A stretch of 64,000 bases of DNA from Mycolicibacterium sp. J2 (GTDB taxonomy: Bacteria; Actinomycetota; Actinomycetes; Mycobacteriales; Mycobacteriaceae), in the NCBI RefSeq assembly GCF_026240945.1, contig NZ_JAPFPY010000005.1, forward strand, positions 62,001-126,000, read 5' to 3'. The translations under genes and the position numbers were made by a program. Position 1 is the stretch's first letter, and each line of letters opens with the position of its first letter. Below, one piece after another: positions 1 through 9,404 of this stretch. Below the pieces are notes generated by a model. It searched no databases and was not told the origin of the DNA. It was given only the letters and a program-made list of their open reading frames with translations.

Positions 1-36
1 GGGGTGCGGGATATCCTTTCACTCCAGGAGGTGAAC

Positions 37-2376
37 ATGGCCGACGAACCCGTCACAGGGCAGACCGTCGCGGTGCCGCCGCAGCCGGGGGACACCGCGG
101 CGCTGGACACCTCCAAGATCAGTGCCTCCCGTCGGGTGCGGGCCCGGTTGGCTCGCCGGATGACCGCGCAGCGCAGCCTGGTGAACCCGGTGCTGGAGCC
201 GCTGGTCGCGGTACACCGGGAATTCCACCCGAAGGCCGACCTGGCGATCCTGCAGCGCGCCTACGATGTGGCCGAGCAGCGGCACGCCACCCAGCTGCGG
301 AAATCCGGTGACCCGTACATCACCCACCCGCTGGCCGTGGCGAACATCTTGGCCGAGCTCGGCATGGACACCACCACGCTGGTGGCCGCGTTGCTACACG
401 ACACCGTGGAGGACACCGGTTATTCGCTGGAAGCGCTGACCGCCGACTTCGGCAGTGAGGTCGGTCATCTCGTCGACGGGGTGACCAAGCTGGACAAGGT
501 GGCGCTGGGCACCGCCGCCGAGGGCGAGACCATCCGCAAGATGATCATCGCGATGGCGCGTGACCCGCGGGTGCTGGTGATCAAGGTCGCCGACCGACTG
601 CACAACATGCGCACGATGCGCTTCCTGCCGCCGGAAAAGCAGGCGCGTAAGGCCCGCGAGACACTGGAAGTCATTGCCCCCCTTGCTCATCGGCTGGGTA
701 TGGCGACGGTGAAATGGGAACTGGAGGATCTGTCGTTCGCGATCCTGCACCCCAAGCGCTACGAGGAGATCGTCCGCCTGGTGGCTGACCGGGCGCCGTC
801 GCGGGACACCTACCTGGCCAAGGTTCGGGCCGAGATCGGCACGGCGCTGAGCGCGATGAAGATCAGCGCGAAGGTGGAGGGCCGGCCCAAGCACTACTGG
901 TCGATCTATCAGAAGATGATCGTCAAGGGCCGCGACTTCGACGATATCCACGACCTCGTGGGCGTGCGGATCCTGTGTGACGACATGCGTGACTGCTACG
1001 CAGCGGTCGGAGTGGTGCACTCGCTGTGGCAGCCGATGGCCGGCCGGTTCAAGGACTACATCGCCCAGCCGCGTTATGGCGTGTACCAGTCGCTGCACAC
1101 CACGGTGGTCGGCCCGGAGGGCAAGCCGCTGGAAGTACAGATCCGCACCAACGAGATGCACGACACGGCCGAGTTCGGTATCGCGGCACACTGGCGGTAC
1201 AAGGAGGCCAAGGGCCGCAACGGTTTACCCGCCGGGCACACCGCCGCCGAGATCGACGAGATGGCCTGGATGCGCCAACTGTTGGACTGGCAGCGGGAAG
1301 CCGCGGACCCGGGGGAGTTCCTGGAGTCGCTGCGCTACGACCTGGCCGTGCAGGAGATCTTCGTGTTCACCCCGAAGGGGGATGTCGTCACGCTGCCCAC
1401 CGGTTCCACCCCGGTGGACTTCGCCTATGCGGTGCACACCGAGGTCGGGCACCGCTGCATCGGCGCCCGGGTCAACGGCCGACTGGTGGCGCTGGAGCGC
1501 AAACTCGAAAACGGGGACCAGGTCGAGGTTTTCACCTCCAAGGCCACCACCGCGGGACCGTCGCGGGACTGGCAGACGTTCGTGGTGTCCCCGCGTGCCA
1601 AGGCCAAGATCCGGCAATGGTTCGCCAAGGAGCGCCGCGAGGAGGCGCTGGAGGCCGGTAAGGACGCCATCGCCAGGGAGGTGCGCCGCGGCGGACTTCC
1701 GTTGCAGCGCTTGCTCAATGCCGAGTCGATGGCGGCGCTGGCGCGCGAACTGCACTACGCGGACGTCTCCGCGCTGTACACCGCCGTCGGCGAGGGGCAC
1801 ATCTCGGCGCGGCATGTGGTGCAGCGCCTGGTGGCTCAGCTGGGCGGCGACGACGAGGCCGAGGACGAGATCGCCGAGCGGTCCACCCCGGCCACCATGC
1901 CGGTGCGGCAGCGCACCTCCGACGACGTCGGCGTCTCGGTGCCGGGTGCGGTGGGGGTGCTGACCAAACTGGCCAAGTGCTGTACCCCGGTGCCGGGGGA
2001 CAGCATCCTCGGGTTCGTCACCCGCGGCGGCGGGGTGAGCGTGCACCGCACCGACTGCACCAACGCAGCCTCGCTGCAGCAGCAGTCCGAGCGCATCATC
2101 GAGGTGCATTGGGCGCCGTCACCGTCGTCGGTGTTCCTGGTGGCCATCCAGGTGGAGGCGCTCGATCGACACCGGCTGCTCTCCGATGTCACCCGGGTGC
2201 TCGCCGACGAGAAGGTGAACATCCTGTCGGCATCGGTGACGACGTCCAACGACCGGGTGGCGATCAGCCGGTTCACCTTCGAGATGGGCGATCCCAAGCA
2301 TCTGGGTCACGTGCTGAACGTGGTGCGCAATGTGGAGGGCGTGTACGACGTCTACCGGGTGACGTCAGCGGCGTGA
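37..2376 (+). CDS. relA: Bifunctional (p)ppGpp synthetase/hydrolase Rel
   Basis: Makes (p)ppGpp from ATP and GDP/GTP and hydrolyses it, controlling the stringent response in the cytosol. The protein is 779 aa, the usual length for mycobacterial Rel. In order it shows an N-terminal HD hydrolase domain (LLHDTVED, His121-Asp122), a synthetase domain with the RFKD motif at 337-340 (the RxKD form typical of bifunctional enzymes rather than the ExDD of synthetase-only RelA), a TGS domain from about 441, a Cys-Cys/His region near 648 and a C-terminal ACT domain from about 698. The ATG at 37 follows an AGGAGG at 26-31; an upstream in-frame start at 4 lacks this. The gene converges on the MFS gene with a 7-base gap. 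Identification is secure. Confidence 0.97.
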   Translation: MADEPVTGQTVAVPPQPGDTAALDTSKISASRRVRARLARRMTAQRSLVNPVLEPLVAVHREFHPKADLAILQRAYDVAEQRHATQLRKSGDPYITHPLAVANILAELGMDTTTLVAALLHDTVEDTGYSLEALTADFGSEVGHLVDGVTKLDKVALGTAAEGETIRKMIIAMARDPRVLVIKVADRLHNMRTMRFLPPEKQARKARETLEVIAPLAHRLGMATVKWELEDLSFAILHPKRYEEIVRLVADRAPSRDTYLAKVRAEIGTALSAMKISAKVEGRPKHYWSIYQKMIVKGRDFDDIHDLVGVRILCDDMRDCYAAVGVVHSLWQPMAGRFKDYIAQPRYGVYQSLHTTVVGPEGKPLEVQIRTNEMHDTAEFGIAAHWRYKEAKGRNGLPAGHTAAEIDEMAWMRQLLDWQREAADPGEFLESLRYDLAVQEIFVFTPKGDVVTLPTGSTPVDFAYAVHTEVGHRCIGARVNGRLVALERKLENGDQVEVFTSKATTAGPSRDWQTFVVSPRAKAKIRQWFAKERREEALEAGKDAIAREVRRGGLPLQRLLNAESMAALARELHYADVSALYTAVGEGHISARHVVQRLVAQLGGDDEAEDEIAERSTPATMPVRQRTSDDVGVSVPGAVGVLTKLAKCCTPVPGDSILGFVTRGGGVSVHRTDCTNAASLQQQSERIIEVHWAPSPSSVFLVAIQVEALDRHRLLSDVTRVLADEKVNILSASVTTSNDRVAISRFTFEMGDPKHLGHVLNVVRNVEGVYDVYRVTSAA

Positions 2377-2383
2377 GCCGCAA

Positions 2384-3595
2384 TCAAGCTACAGCGGCCT
2401 GAACTGCCCGGCGGGTGCTCCGCGCACCGACGCCCGCCGCGCCCAGGCAGGCCAGCGCGACCGCACCGGCGAACCACGGGAAGACCGCGTGCAGCTCCCA
2501 CTGGGTGGCGGCCCACCCTGCCACGATGGTCGGCACCGCCATGGCGGTGTAGGCCAGCAGATAGAACGCCGACATCGTCTCGCCGCGGCGGTCGGCGGGC
2601 ACCACCTCAGACAAATGGCGCAGTGAGCCACCGAACCCGAGTCCGAAGGTGGCGCCCAGCAGCGCGGCGGCGGCGAACACCAGCCATTGATTGTGGGTGG
2701 CCAGCACCGGGATGGTGACCAGCAATGCCACCGCCATCCCGATATCGCCGTAGATGGCGGCCCGGTGCGCGGGCACCCGGGTGGACCACAGCTGGGCCAG
2801 CGCGGCGGCGAATGCCGTGGTGCCGACCACGATGCCGCCGAACACCAGGTTGTGCACATGGGTCTGCCGGGCGGCCAGCGAAGGGTAGAGCGAGAGCAGC
2901 ACGCCCAGGACCGACCAGGAGGCGGCCGCGCCCAGGGCGGCGAACCAGAAGTCGCCGCGGATATGCGCGGGTACGGCGGGCCGGGCGATCCGGATGGGTC
3001 CGCGGGTGCGGGCCAGGTGTGGTTCGCGCAGCGCGACGACGCCGATGCCGACCACCGCGACGACGGCGGCGACCACCGCGTACGGCGTGCGCATGGGGTG
3101 CGGGGCGTACTGGGCCAAGATGGCCGAGCCGAGGATGGCGACCGTCATGCCGATGTTGAACGCCACGCCGGACAGCTGGCCGGAGCGCACCCGGTGGTGC
3201 GGCCGCAGATCCAGCAGTGCCGCGGCACCGGCGACCACGATGGACCCCACGGCCGCGCCGTGGATCACGCGAGCGAGCAGCAGCATGGCCATGTTGTCGG
3301 CGATCAGGAACACCCCGAGCCCGACGATCATCGCGACCAACGCGCCGAGCAGCACCGGTTTGCGGCCGACCGCGTCCGAGATGCGGCCCGACACCAGCAC
3401 CGCGCCGAGGGCCGCGAGCGCGTAGACGGCGAAGATGATCGTGGTGGACAGCGGGGTGAGGTGCCAGACCTCCTCGTACATCCCGTACAGGGGCGCCGGA
3501 ACTCCGGACACCCCGAGTGCGACGCCACTGAGAACCAGCAGCAGGGTGTAGGCACCCCGCTGCACCTCGACGGGGGCGGCCACGTCAGCCGTCAC
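2384..3595 (-). CDS. MFS transporter, 12-TM drug/sugar efflux-like
   Basis: A 403-aa integral membrane protein with about twelve hydrophobic segments. The MFS signature lies between TM2 and TM3 (GRISDAVGRKP), and a second, degenerate copy (RHLSEVVPADRRGE) lies in the C-terminal half. The general family role is proton-coupled export or import; the substrate cannot be read from the sequence. The GTG start at 3595 is preceded on the minus strand by GAGGAG, which supports it. It is divergent from the DUF4333 lipoprotein gene, and the two share a roughly 107-base control region. No associated regulator lies beside it. Confidence 0.85.
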   Translation of the reverse strand: MTADVAAPVEVQRGAYTLLLVLSGVALGVSGVPAPLYGMYEEVWHLTPLSTTIIFAVYALAALGAVLVSGRISDAVGRKPVLLGALVAMIVGLGVFLIADNMAMLLLARVIHGAAVGSIVVAGAAALLDLRPHHRVRSGQLSGVAFNIGMTVAILGSAILAQYAPHPMRTPYAVVAAVVAVVGIGVVALREPHLARTRGPIRIARPAVPAHIRGDFWFAALGAAASWSVLGVLLSLYPSLAARQTHVHNLVFGGIVVGTTAFAAALAQLWSTRVPAHRAAIYGDIGMAVALLVTIPVLATHNQWLVFAAAALLGATFGLGFGGSLRHLSEVVPADRRGETMSAFYLLAYTAMAVPTIVAGWAATQWELHAVFPWFAGAVALACLGAAGVGARSTRRAVQAAVA

Positions 3596-3673
3596 GTTGT
3601 CTCCTCACGGGTGGTGCCGACACACGTCGTACTGGCAACAACAAGGTGCCCGGAAGTCATCTCAGCGCGTGCC

Positions 3674-3696
3674 GTGAGGCACCTCACAGGTATTCT
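3674..3696 (+). promoter_or_regulatory. Promoter and palindrome upstream of the DUF4333 gene
   Basis: TATTCT at 3691-3696 fits the mycobacterial TANNNT -10 element and ends exactly 6 bases before the ATG at 3703, so the transcript would start at the ATG (leaderless). Immediately upstream, GTGAGG-CA-CCTCAC (3674-3687) is a perfect 6+6 inverted repeat in the -35/spacer zone, where a repressor or activator could bind. No good -35 hexamer is visible. The position is inferred, not measured. Confidence 0.45.
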
Positions 3697-3702
3697 TCGA
3701 CG

Positions 3703-3987
3703 ATGCGCGCAGCACCCGCGGTCGTCATGGTCGCCCTCGCCGTCTTGCTGGCTGGTTGCGGTGCCACCATCAAGCCCGAAGGCGCTGCCGAGCAGGTGGT
3801 CAAGGTGGTGTCCAAGACCGGGTTCAAGCCGACCGACGTCACCTGCCCGTCGGGAGTCAAAGCCGAGGTCGGCACGGAGTTCGACTGCCATTTCACCGGG
3901 CCCGACGGCGACTACACGGCGCATATGAAGGTCACCAGGGTCGACGGCGCGGCCGTCGAGTTCTACATCCAGTCCAAGCGCACTTAG
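3703..3987 (+). CDS. DUF4333 domain lipoprotein
   Basis: A 94-aa exported lipoprotein: an N-terminal hydrophobic signal ends in the lipobox LLAGC, followed by the DUF4333 pattern of two cysteines (TCPSG...EFDCHF) and a G-D-Y turn. DUF4333 proteins are widespread in actinobacterial cell envelopes and have no established biochemical role. The ATG at 3703 is chosen because the signal peptide begins there; the longer reading from 3646 would bury it. The stop codon overlaps the stop of the convergent HAD gene (TTAG at 3984-3987). Confidence 0.8.
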   Translation: MRAAPAVVMVALAVLLAGCGATIKPEGAAEQVVKVVSKTGFKPTDVTCPSGVKAEVGTEFDCHFTGPDGDYTAHMKVTRVDGAAVEFYIQSKRT

Positions 3988-4793
3988 ATCAGGTCGATCG
4001 CCTCCGCGATCGACGGCAGCACCCGGCCCGGCCGGAACGGATAGCTGGTGATATCGGCCTCGGTGGTGGAACCGGTCAGCACCAGGATGGTGTCCAGGCC
4101 GGCTTCGATACCGGCCACCACGTCGGTGTCCATCCGGTCGCCGACCATGACCGTCGTCTCCGAGTGCGCCGCGATGCGGTTGAGCGCGCTGCGGAACATC
4201 ATCGGGTTCGGCTTGCCGACGAAGTACGGTTCACGTCCGGTGGCCTTGGTGATCATGGCCGCGACTGAACCGGTGGCCGGCAGCGGCCCCTGCGCGGACG
4301 GGCCGGTCACGTCGGGGTTGGTGGCGATGAACCGGGCGCCGTCCCCGATGAGGCGGACCGCCTTGGTGATCGCCTCGAACGAGTAGGTCCTGGTCTCACC
4401 GAGCACCACGAAATCGGGTTCGGTATTGGTCAGGGTGTACCCGATCTCGTGGAGCGCGGTGGTGAGGCCGGCCTCGCCGATGACGTACGCCGAGCCGCCG
4501 GCGAGCTGGTCGTCCAGGAACGCCGCCGTGGCCAGGGCTGAGGTCCAGATGGCTTCCTCGGGCACGCTCAACCCGGACCGACTGAGCCGGGCGGCCAGGT
4601 CGCGGGGGGTGAAGATGGAGTTGTTGGTCAACACCAGGAACGGCCGGTCCTTCTCGGTGAGCCGGGCCAGGAATTCGGCGGCACCGGGCAGGGCGTGCTC
4701 CTCGCGCACCAGGACGCCGTCCATGTCGGTCAGCCAGCACTGCGCGGGCAGACGCAGCCGTGTCGACGAGTCGGCGGCGGCCATGTTGGGCAT
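3984..4793 (-). CDS. HAD-IIA family phosphatase (NagD/UmpH-like)
   Basis: A cytosolic HAD-superfamily hydrolase, probably a nucleotide or sugar phosphatase. Visible HAD motifs are DMDGVL (nucleophile Asp), LVLTNNS (motif II), a KPNP lysine and GDRMDTD (motif IV acid pair), with a C2a-type cap between II and III as in NagD. From the ATG at 4793 the protein is 269 aa, and a GGGAGAA lies upstream. An alternative GTG at 4829 would add 12 residues. A TACCGT hexamer at 4843-4848 (minus strand) could be its -10. The substrate is unknown. Confidence 0.85.
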   Translation of the reverse strand: MPNMAAADSSTRLRLPAQCWLTDMDGVLVREEHALPGAAEFLARLTEKDRPFLVLTNNSIFTPRDLAARLSRSGLSVPEEAIWTSALATAAFLDDQLAGGSAYVIGEAGLTTALHEIGYTLTNTEPDFVVLGETRTYSFEAITKAVRLIGDGARFIATNPDVTGPSAQGPLPATGSVAAMITKATGREPYFVGKPNPMMFRSALNRIAAHSETTVMVGDRMDTDVVAGIEAGLDTILVLTGSTTEADITSYPFRPGRVLPSIAEAIDLI

Positions 4794-4874
4794 GAGAAGT
4801 GTTCTCCCGGTTGATGTTTCGACCGCCACGCCGGATGGCGGTACGGTATGGACACCAGCCTAGTCGCCGTCGCG

Positions 4875-5906
4875 TTACTGCACCCGCACTGTCGCGATGT
4901 TCACCGGGGTGGCCGGCTTACCGTCGTCGCCGCCACCGGTGACGCCGCCGGCGGCGATCTGATCGAGCACCGTCAGGCCCGTCTCGTCGATGGTGCCGAA
5001 CGCGGTGTAGGTGGGCGGCAGCTGCGAGTCCCGGTACACCAGGAAGAACTGGCTGCCGTTGGTCCCGGGTCCGGCGTTGGCCATCGCCAGCGTGCCCCGC
5101 GGATAGATCACCGGCGTCTTCACGGCCGGATCGGTCAGCCGGTACTGGTTGGTCGGGTATTCGTTGGGGAACTGGTAGCCGGGCCCGCCCTTGCCCGTGC
5201 CCGTCGGGTCACCGCACTGCAGCACGCCGAGCTCGCTGCCGGTGGTCAGCCGGTGGCAGGGCGTCCCGTTGAAGAATCCCTGCGCGGCCAGGCTGGCGAA
5301 GTTGTTGACCGTGCACGGTGCCTTGGCGTTGTCCAGTTCGATCGGGATGGCGCCGCGGTCGGTGGCGATGACGCCGGCCACCGTCGCGGGGTCCGTCGGC
5401 ACCTTGCCCATCCGGGGCGGGGCCACCGGCCGGGCGGCCTTCTCGGTGGTCGGCAGGTACTGGCAGTTGGCGCCCAGGTTGACCGGCGGCTTGAACGACG
5501 GCAGGGGAGTGCCGACCGCCGGTGTGGCGGGGCTGACGGGATCCCAGTCGTAGCGGTCCAGCCCGTTGCGGAAGTCCTCCAGCACCAGCCGGGCGAGCAC
5601 GATGCCGACCACCAGCGCCAGGATCCCCAGCACCGTCGCCACGTAGCCGATGACCAGGCCGGCGATCGCGATGCCGCGGCCCTCCTCGCCGCTGCGCTTG
5701 ATCTGCGACAGCGAGATGTGGCCGAACACAATGCCCAGCGGGGCGATCAGGAATGCGCAGATCAGCGAGGCGATTGCCAGCGCGTTCGTGGGGCGGGGAG
5801 GTACAGGCGGTGGATACCCCGGCGGCGGATAGCCCACTGGGGTCGGCCCGTACTGAGCCCCGTATGGAGACCCGTCTGGAGGCCCGTACGGCGGGGGAAC
5901 GGTCAC
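4875..5906 (-). CDS. Membrane-anchored cyclophilin with DUF4190 N-terminus
   Basis: A 343-aa protein with three parts: a Pro/Gly/Tyr-rich cytosolic N-terminus (1-40), two membrane segments of DUF4190 type (about 42-62 and 79-107), then a cyclophilin-type peptidyl-prolyl cis-trans isomerase domain from about 165 to the end. The isomerase core shows CHRL (the Arg of the active site), DPTGTGKGGPGYQF and MANAGPGTNGSQFF. It would act on proteins outside the membrane. It starts with GTG at 5906, 4 bases downstream of the stop of the second cyclophilin gene, so the two form an operon. The catalytic domain is a clear paralogue of its neighbour. Confidence 0.85.
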   Translation of the reverse strand: MTVPPPYGPPDGSPYGAQYGPTPVGYPPPGYPPPVPPRPTNALAIASLICAFLIAPLGIVFGHISLSQIKRSGEEGRGIAIAGLVIGYVATVLGILALVVGIVLARLVLEDFRNGLDRYDWDPVSPATPAVGTPLPSFKPPVNLGANCQYLPTTEKAARPVAPPRMGKVPTDPATVAGVIATDRGAIPIELDNAKAPCTVNNFASLAAQGFFNGTPCHRLTTGSELGVLQCGDPTGTGKGGPGYQFPNEYPTNQYRLTDPAVKTPVIYPRGTLAMANAGPGTNGSQFFLVYRDSQLPPTYTAFGTIDETGLTVLDQIAAGGVTGGGDDGKPATPVNIATVRVQ

Positions 5907-5910
5907 CGAC

Positions 5911-6783
5911 TCAGTCCAGCTGGATCGACTTCACCGTGACCTCTTGGGCGGGCTTGCCATCCTGGCCGCCGCCCGCAACGCCCGCCTTGGCGATCTTGTC
6001 CAGCGTCTCCAGGCCCGTCTTATCGATGGTGCCGAACACGGTGTAATTCGGCGGCAGCTGCGAATCCTGGTACACGAGGAAGAACTGGCTGCCGTTGGTG
6101 CCGGGCCCGGCGTTGGCCATGGCCAACGTGCCGCGGGGGTAGAGCACCGGCTGCTGTAGCGCCGGGTTGTCGGGCTGGTACTGGTTGGTCGGGTATTCAT
6201 TGGCGAACTGGTAGCCCGGGCCGCCGGTGCCGGTGCCCGTCGGGTCACCGCACTGCAGCACCGCGAGGCCGCCGGTGGTCAACCGGTGGCACTGCGTGTC
6301 GTTGAAGTACCCCTGCTGGGCGAGGCTGGCGAAGCTGTTGACCGTGCAGGGGGCCTTGGCGTTGTCCAGCTGCAGGCCGATATTGCCCTGGTTGGTCGCC
6401 ATGCTGACGCTGATCTGCGGCGGATCCGTCGGCACCTTGCCGGTCCGCGGCGGGTTGACCTTCTTGCTGGCGGCTTCGGTGGTCGCCGGATACTGGCAGT
6501 TGGCGCCGAGGTCGGCGGGTGCGGCGAAGGCGGGCAGCTTGCCGTCGGCGGCCGGCTGCGGAGCCGCGCTGGAGGAGCTGGGTGACGCCGACGCCGTGGC
6601 GCTGCCGGAATCCTTGTTGGTGTAGATGACGGTGAAGACGGCAGCACCGGCCACCACGATCACGCCGACCACCGAGGCGATGATGGTGAAGAGCCGCCGC
6701 CGGCGGGCCTGCGCGGCGCGGCGCTCCAGCTGCCGCTCGAGCTTGCGCTGGGCAGTTTCCCGTCGTTGTTTGTTCGTCGGCAC
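5911..6783 (-). CDS. ppiB: Peptidyl-prolyl cis-trans isomerase B (cyclophilin), membrane-anchored
   Basis: A 290-aa cyclophilin-type isomerase that speeds proline isomerisation during folding of exported proteins. A very basic N-terminus (1-30) precedes one membrane segment (31-53) and a Ser/Ala-rich linker, and the isomerase domain follows from about 110 with CHRL, DPTGTGTGGPGYQF and ANAGPGTNGSQFF. GTG at 6783 has a TAGGAGGAC ribosome site. It sits upstream of, and is probably cotranscribed with, the DUF4190-cyclophilin. It corresponds by position and architecture to M. tuberculosis PpiB (Rv2582, from memory). Confidence 0.9.
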   Translation of the reverse strand: MPTNKQRRETAQRKLERQLERRAAQARRRRLFTIIASVVGVIVVAGAAVFTVIYTNKDSGSATASASPSSSSAAPQPAADGKLPAFAAPADLGANCQYPATTEAASKKVNPPRTGKVPTDPPQISVSMATNQGNIGLQLDNAKAPCTVNSFASLAQQGYFNDTQCHRLTTGGLAVLQCGDPTGTGTGGPGYQFANEYPTNQYQPDNPALQQPVLYPRGTLAMANAGPGTNGSQFFLVYQDSQLPPNYTVFGTIDKTGLETLDKIAKAGVAGGGQDGKPAQEVTVKSIQLD

Positions 6784-6894
6784 CGCCGCTGTCCTCCTAC
6801 GTCAGGGTCATACTCGGCACCGAGTGTGCCAGGCGTTACTGAATGCACGTGGCGCGACCCGCGGTCGACAAACGCCGCATGGGAAAATGGTGCG

Positions 6895-7560
6895 GTGTTG
6901 ATCACCGGATTCCCGGCCGGCGTGCTGGCATGCAATTGCTATGTCATCGCGCCGCACGACGGTGCCGACGCGATCATCGTCGACCCCGGACAGCGGGCCT
7001 CGGGTCCGTTGCAGCGGATCCTGGATCGGCATCGGCTCACCCCGGCGGCGGTGCTGCTCACCCACGGCCACATCGATCACATGTGGTCGGCGCAGAAGGT
7101 GGCCGACACCTACGGCTGCCCGGTGTTCATCCATCCCGAGGACCGCGCGATGCTGACCGATCCGATCATGGATCTCGGCTCCGGGCTCATGATGGGGATC
7201 GGCAAGCGGCTGGTGGGCGCGTTCTTCACCGAGCCGAAGCAGGTGGTCGAGCTCACCGACGACGGTCAACTGCTCGACCTCGGCGGTATCCCCGTCACCG
7301 TGGACCACACGCCCGGGCACACCCCCGGGTCGGTGGTATTCCGGGTGGGCCAGAGCGCTTTCACCGGGGACACCCTGTTCAAGGGTGCGATCGGTCGCAG
7401 CGACCTGCTGGGCGGCAGCGGCCGGACGCTGCTGACGTCCATCGTCAACAAATTATTGGTGCTCGACGACGACACCGTGGTACTACCTGGGCACGGCCCG
7501 AAGTCCACCATCGGCATCGAGCGCCGCACCAACCCCTTTCTCGAAGGTCTGACCCTGTGA
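6895..7560 (+). CDS. MBL-fold metallohydrolase (glyoxalase II-like)
   Basis: A 221-aa cytosolic zinc hydrolase of the glyoxalase II/MBL superfamily. The metal ligands are clear: THGHIDH (HxHxDH), a GHTPGSV histidine, FTGDTLF and the terminal LPGHGP. It probably hydrolyses a thioester; in mycobacteria that might be a mycothiol adduct, which is inference. The GTG at 6895 (VLITGFPAG) begins the conserved fold; the reading from 6766 runs through the divergent ppiB promoter and is unlikely. The gene is immediately upstream of hisS, with about 9 bases between stop and likely hisS start, so the two are cotranscribed. Confidence 0.85.
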   Translation: MLITGFPAGVLACNCYVIAPHDGADAIIVDPGQRASGPLQRILDRHRLTPAAVLLTHGHIDHMWSAQKVADTYGCPVFIHPEDRAMLTDPIMDLGSGLMMGIGKRLVGAFFTEPKQVVELTDDGQLLDLGGIPVTVDHTPGHTPGSVVFRVGQSAFTGDTLFKGAIGRSDLLGGSGRTLLTSIVNKLLVLDDDTVVLPGHGPKSTIGIERRTNPFLEGLTL

Positions 7561-7569
7561 GTGAACGCC

Positions 7570-8838
7570 GTGTCTGAATTCAGCAGCTTCCGGGCGCCCA
7601 AGGGCGTGCCCGACTACCTCCCGCCGGACTCGGCGCAGTTCGTCGCGGTGCGCGACGGCCTGCTCGGCGCCGCCCGGCGGGCCGGGTACGGCGATATCGA
7701 GCTGCCGATCTTCGAGGACACCTCGTTGTTCGCCCGCGGCGTCGGGGAGTCCACCGACGTGGTGAGCAAGGAGATGTACACGTTCGCCGATCGCGGGGAA
7801 CGGTCGGTGACACTGCGGCCCGAGGGCACCGCCGGCGTCATGCGTGCGGTCATCGAACACGGCCTGGACCGCGGCCAGTTGCCGGTCAAGCTGTGCTACG
7901 CCGGGCCGTTCTTCCGGTACGAGCGTCCGCAGGCCGGCCGGTACCGCCAGCTGCAGCAGGTCGGGGTCGAGGCCATCGGCGTCGACGACCCGGCGCTGGA
8001 CGCCGAGGTGATCGCCGTCGCCGATGCCGGGTTCCGCTCGCTGGGGCTCGACGGTTTCCGGTTGGAGATCACCTCACTGGGTGACGACACCTGCCGGCCG
8101 CAATACCGGGAGTTGTTGCAGGAGTTCCTGTTCAAGCTCGACCTGGACGAGGAGACCCGCCGCCGCGCGCAGATCAACCCGCTGCGTGTGCTCGACGACA
8201 AGCGGCCCGCGGTGCGGGAGATGACCGCCGATGCGCCGTTGATGCTCGACCACCTCTCCGATGTGGCCAAGGTGCACTTCGAGACGGTGCTGGCACACCT
8301 GGACGCGCTCGGTGTGCCGTACGTGGTCAATCCGCGGATGGTGCGCGGGCTGGACTACTACACCAAGACGACATTCGAGTTCGTGCACGACGGGCTGGGT
8401 GCGCAGTCCGGGATCGGTGGCGGTGGGCGCTACGACGGGCTGATGCGTCAGCTCGGTGGCCAGGACCTGTCCGGGATCGGCTTCGGTCTCGGGGTGGACC
8501 GCACCCTGCTGGCGCTCAAAGCCGAGGGCAAGACGGTCGGTGCGGCCGGTCGCGTCGATGTGTACGGGGTGCCGCTGGGGGAGACGGCCAAGCTCGAACT
8601 GGCCAAGATCGCCGCGGGGTTGCGGGCCGCGGGTGTGCGGGTCGACCTGGCCTACGGGGACCGCAGCCTCAAGGGCGCGATGAAGGGTGCCGACCGCTCC
8701 GGGGCGCGCCTGGCGCTGGTGGCCGGTGACCGCGATATCGAGGCGGGGACGGTCGGCGTCAAGGACCTGTCCAACGGCGCGCAGACCGATGTCCCTGCCG
8801 CGGATGTGGTGTCCGAGGTGCTGTCCCGGCTGGGCTGA
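7570..8838 (+). CDS. hisS: Histidyl-tRNA synthetase
   Basis: Class II aminoacyl-tRNA synthetase that charges tRNA-His. The 422-aa length is typical. Class II motif 1 is near [15 protein letters not shown], motif 2 is [16 protein letters not shown], the histidine-specific loop is [11 protein letters not shown] and motif 3 is [12 protein letters not shown]-terminal anticodon-binding domain follows. The GTG at 7570 is preferred over 7561 because [12 protein letters not shown] matches the usual N-terminus of mycobacterial HisS. It lies directly downstream of the MBL hydrolase gene in the same operon. Confidence 0.97.
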   Translation: MSEFSSFRAPKGVPDYLPPDSAQFVAVRDGLLGAARRAGYGDIELPIFEDTSLFARGVGESTDVVSKEMYTFADRGERSVTLRPEGTAGVMRAVIEHGLDRGQLPVKLCYAGPFFRYERPQAGRYRQLQQVGVEAIGVDDPALDAEVIAVADAGFRSLGLDGFRLEITSLGDDTCRPQYRELLQEFLFKLDLDEETRRRAQINPLRVLDDKRPAVREMTADAPLMLDHLSDVAKVHFETVLAHLDALGVPYVVNPRMVRGLDYYTKTTFEFVHDGLGAQSGIGGGGRYDGLMRQLGGQDLSGIGFGLGVDRTLLALKAEGKTVGAAGRVDVYGVPLGETAKLELAKIAAGLRAAGVRVDLAYGDRSLKGAMKGADRSGARLALVAGDRDIEAGTVGVKDLSNGAQTDVPAADVVSEVLSRLG

Positions 8839-8860
8839 CTCCTCCCGGCGAGCGTCCGTG

Positions 8861-8894
8861 TTTGCACAGCGACACGCCGCATTTGGCGTGCAAA
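8861..8894. terminator. Nested hairpin after hisS
   Basis: The hisS-dtd gap holds CACGCC (8873-8878) pairing with GGCGTG (8885-8890) across a GCATTT loop. An outer arm TTTGCAC (8861-8867) can pair with GTGCAAA (8888-8894) and competes with the inner stem. There is no T-tract, as is common for mycobacterial terminators. It may end hisS transcription or be a dispersed repeat; both readings are inference. Confidence 0.4.
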
Positions 8895-8949
8895 GGGGGC
8901 CGCTCGGCGATCACGAGTCCGCTGTGGTGGTTCGGTCGTCACGACACTC

Positions 8950-8955
8950 TAGGGT
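8950..8955 (+). promoter_or_regulatory. Predicted -10 element for leaderless dtd mRNA
   Basis: TAGGGT at 8950-8955 fits TANNNT and ends 6 bases before the ATG at 8962, the spacing expected if transcription starts at the A of the start codon. No ribosome site precedes the ATG, which agrees with a leaderless transcript. No convincing -35 is seen. Confidence 0.5.
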
Positions 8956-8961
8956 CGGCGT

Positions 8962-9393
8962 ATGCGAGTTCTGGTGCAACGGGTGACGTCGGCCCGGGTG
9001 GTGGTCGCAGGGCAGACGGTCGGGCGGATCGACCCGGACGGGCAGGGCCTGCTGGCGCTGGTCGGCATCACCCACACCGACGATGCCGCCCTCGCCACGA
9101 AGATGGCCGAAAAGCTCTGGCGGCTGCGGATTCTCGACGACGAGAAGGCCGCCGCCGATGTCGACGCGCCGATCCTGGTGGTCAGTCAGTTCACGTTGTA
9201 CGCCAACACGGTGAAGGGTCGCAGGCCGTCGTGGAACGCCGCGGCGCCCCGGCCGGTTGCCGAACCACTGGTCGATGCCTTCGCCGAGGCGTTGCGGGGT
9301 CTCGGCGCGACAGTCGGCACCGGCGTGTTCGGCGCCGACATGTCGGTGGAACTGGTCAACGACGGACCCGTGACAGTGCTGCTGGAACTGTGA
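8962..9393 (+). CDS. dtd: D-aminoacyl-tRNA deacylase
   Basis: Removes D-amino acids wrongly attached to tRNA, an editing function in translation. The 143-aa length is exact for Dtd1. Both active-site signatures are present: [17 protein letters not shown] near residue 75 and the cross-subunit Gly-cis-Pro motif [11 protein letters not shown] at the C-terminus. It is monocistronic, between the hisS hairpin and the 25-bp repeats, and converges on urtE. Confidence 0.95.
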   Translation: MRVLVQRVTSARVVVAGQTVGRIDPDGQGLLALVGITHTDDAALATKMAEKLWRLRILDDEKAAADVDAPILVVSQFTLYANTVKGRRPSWNAAAPRPVAEPLVDAFAEALRGLGATVGTGVFGADMSVELVNDGPVTVLLEL

Positions 9394-9404
9394 CCGCCGG
9401 GCTA

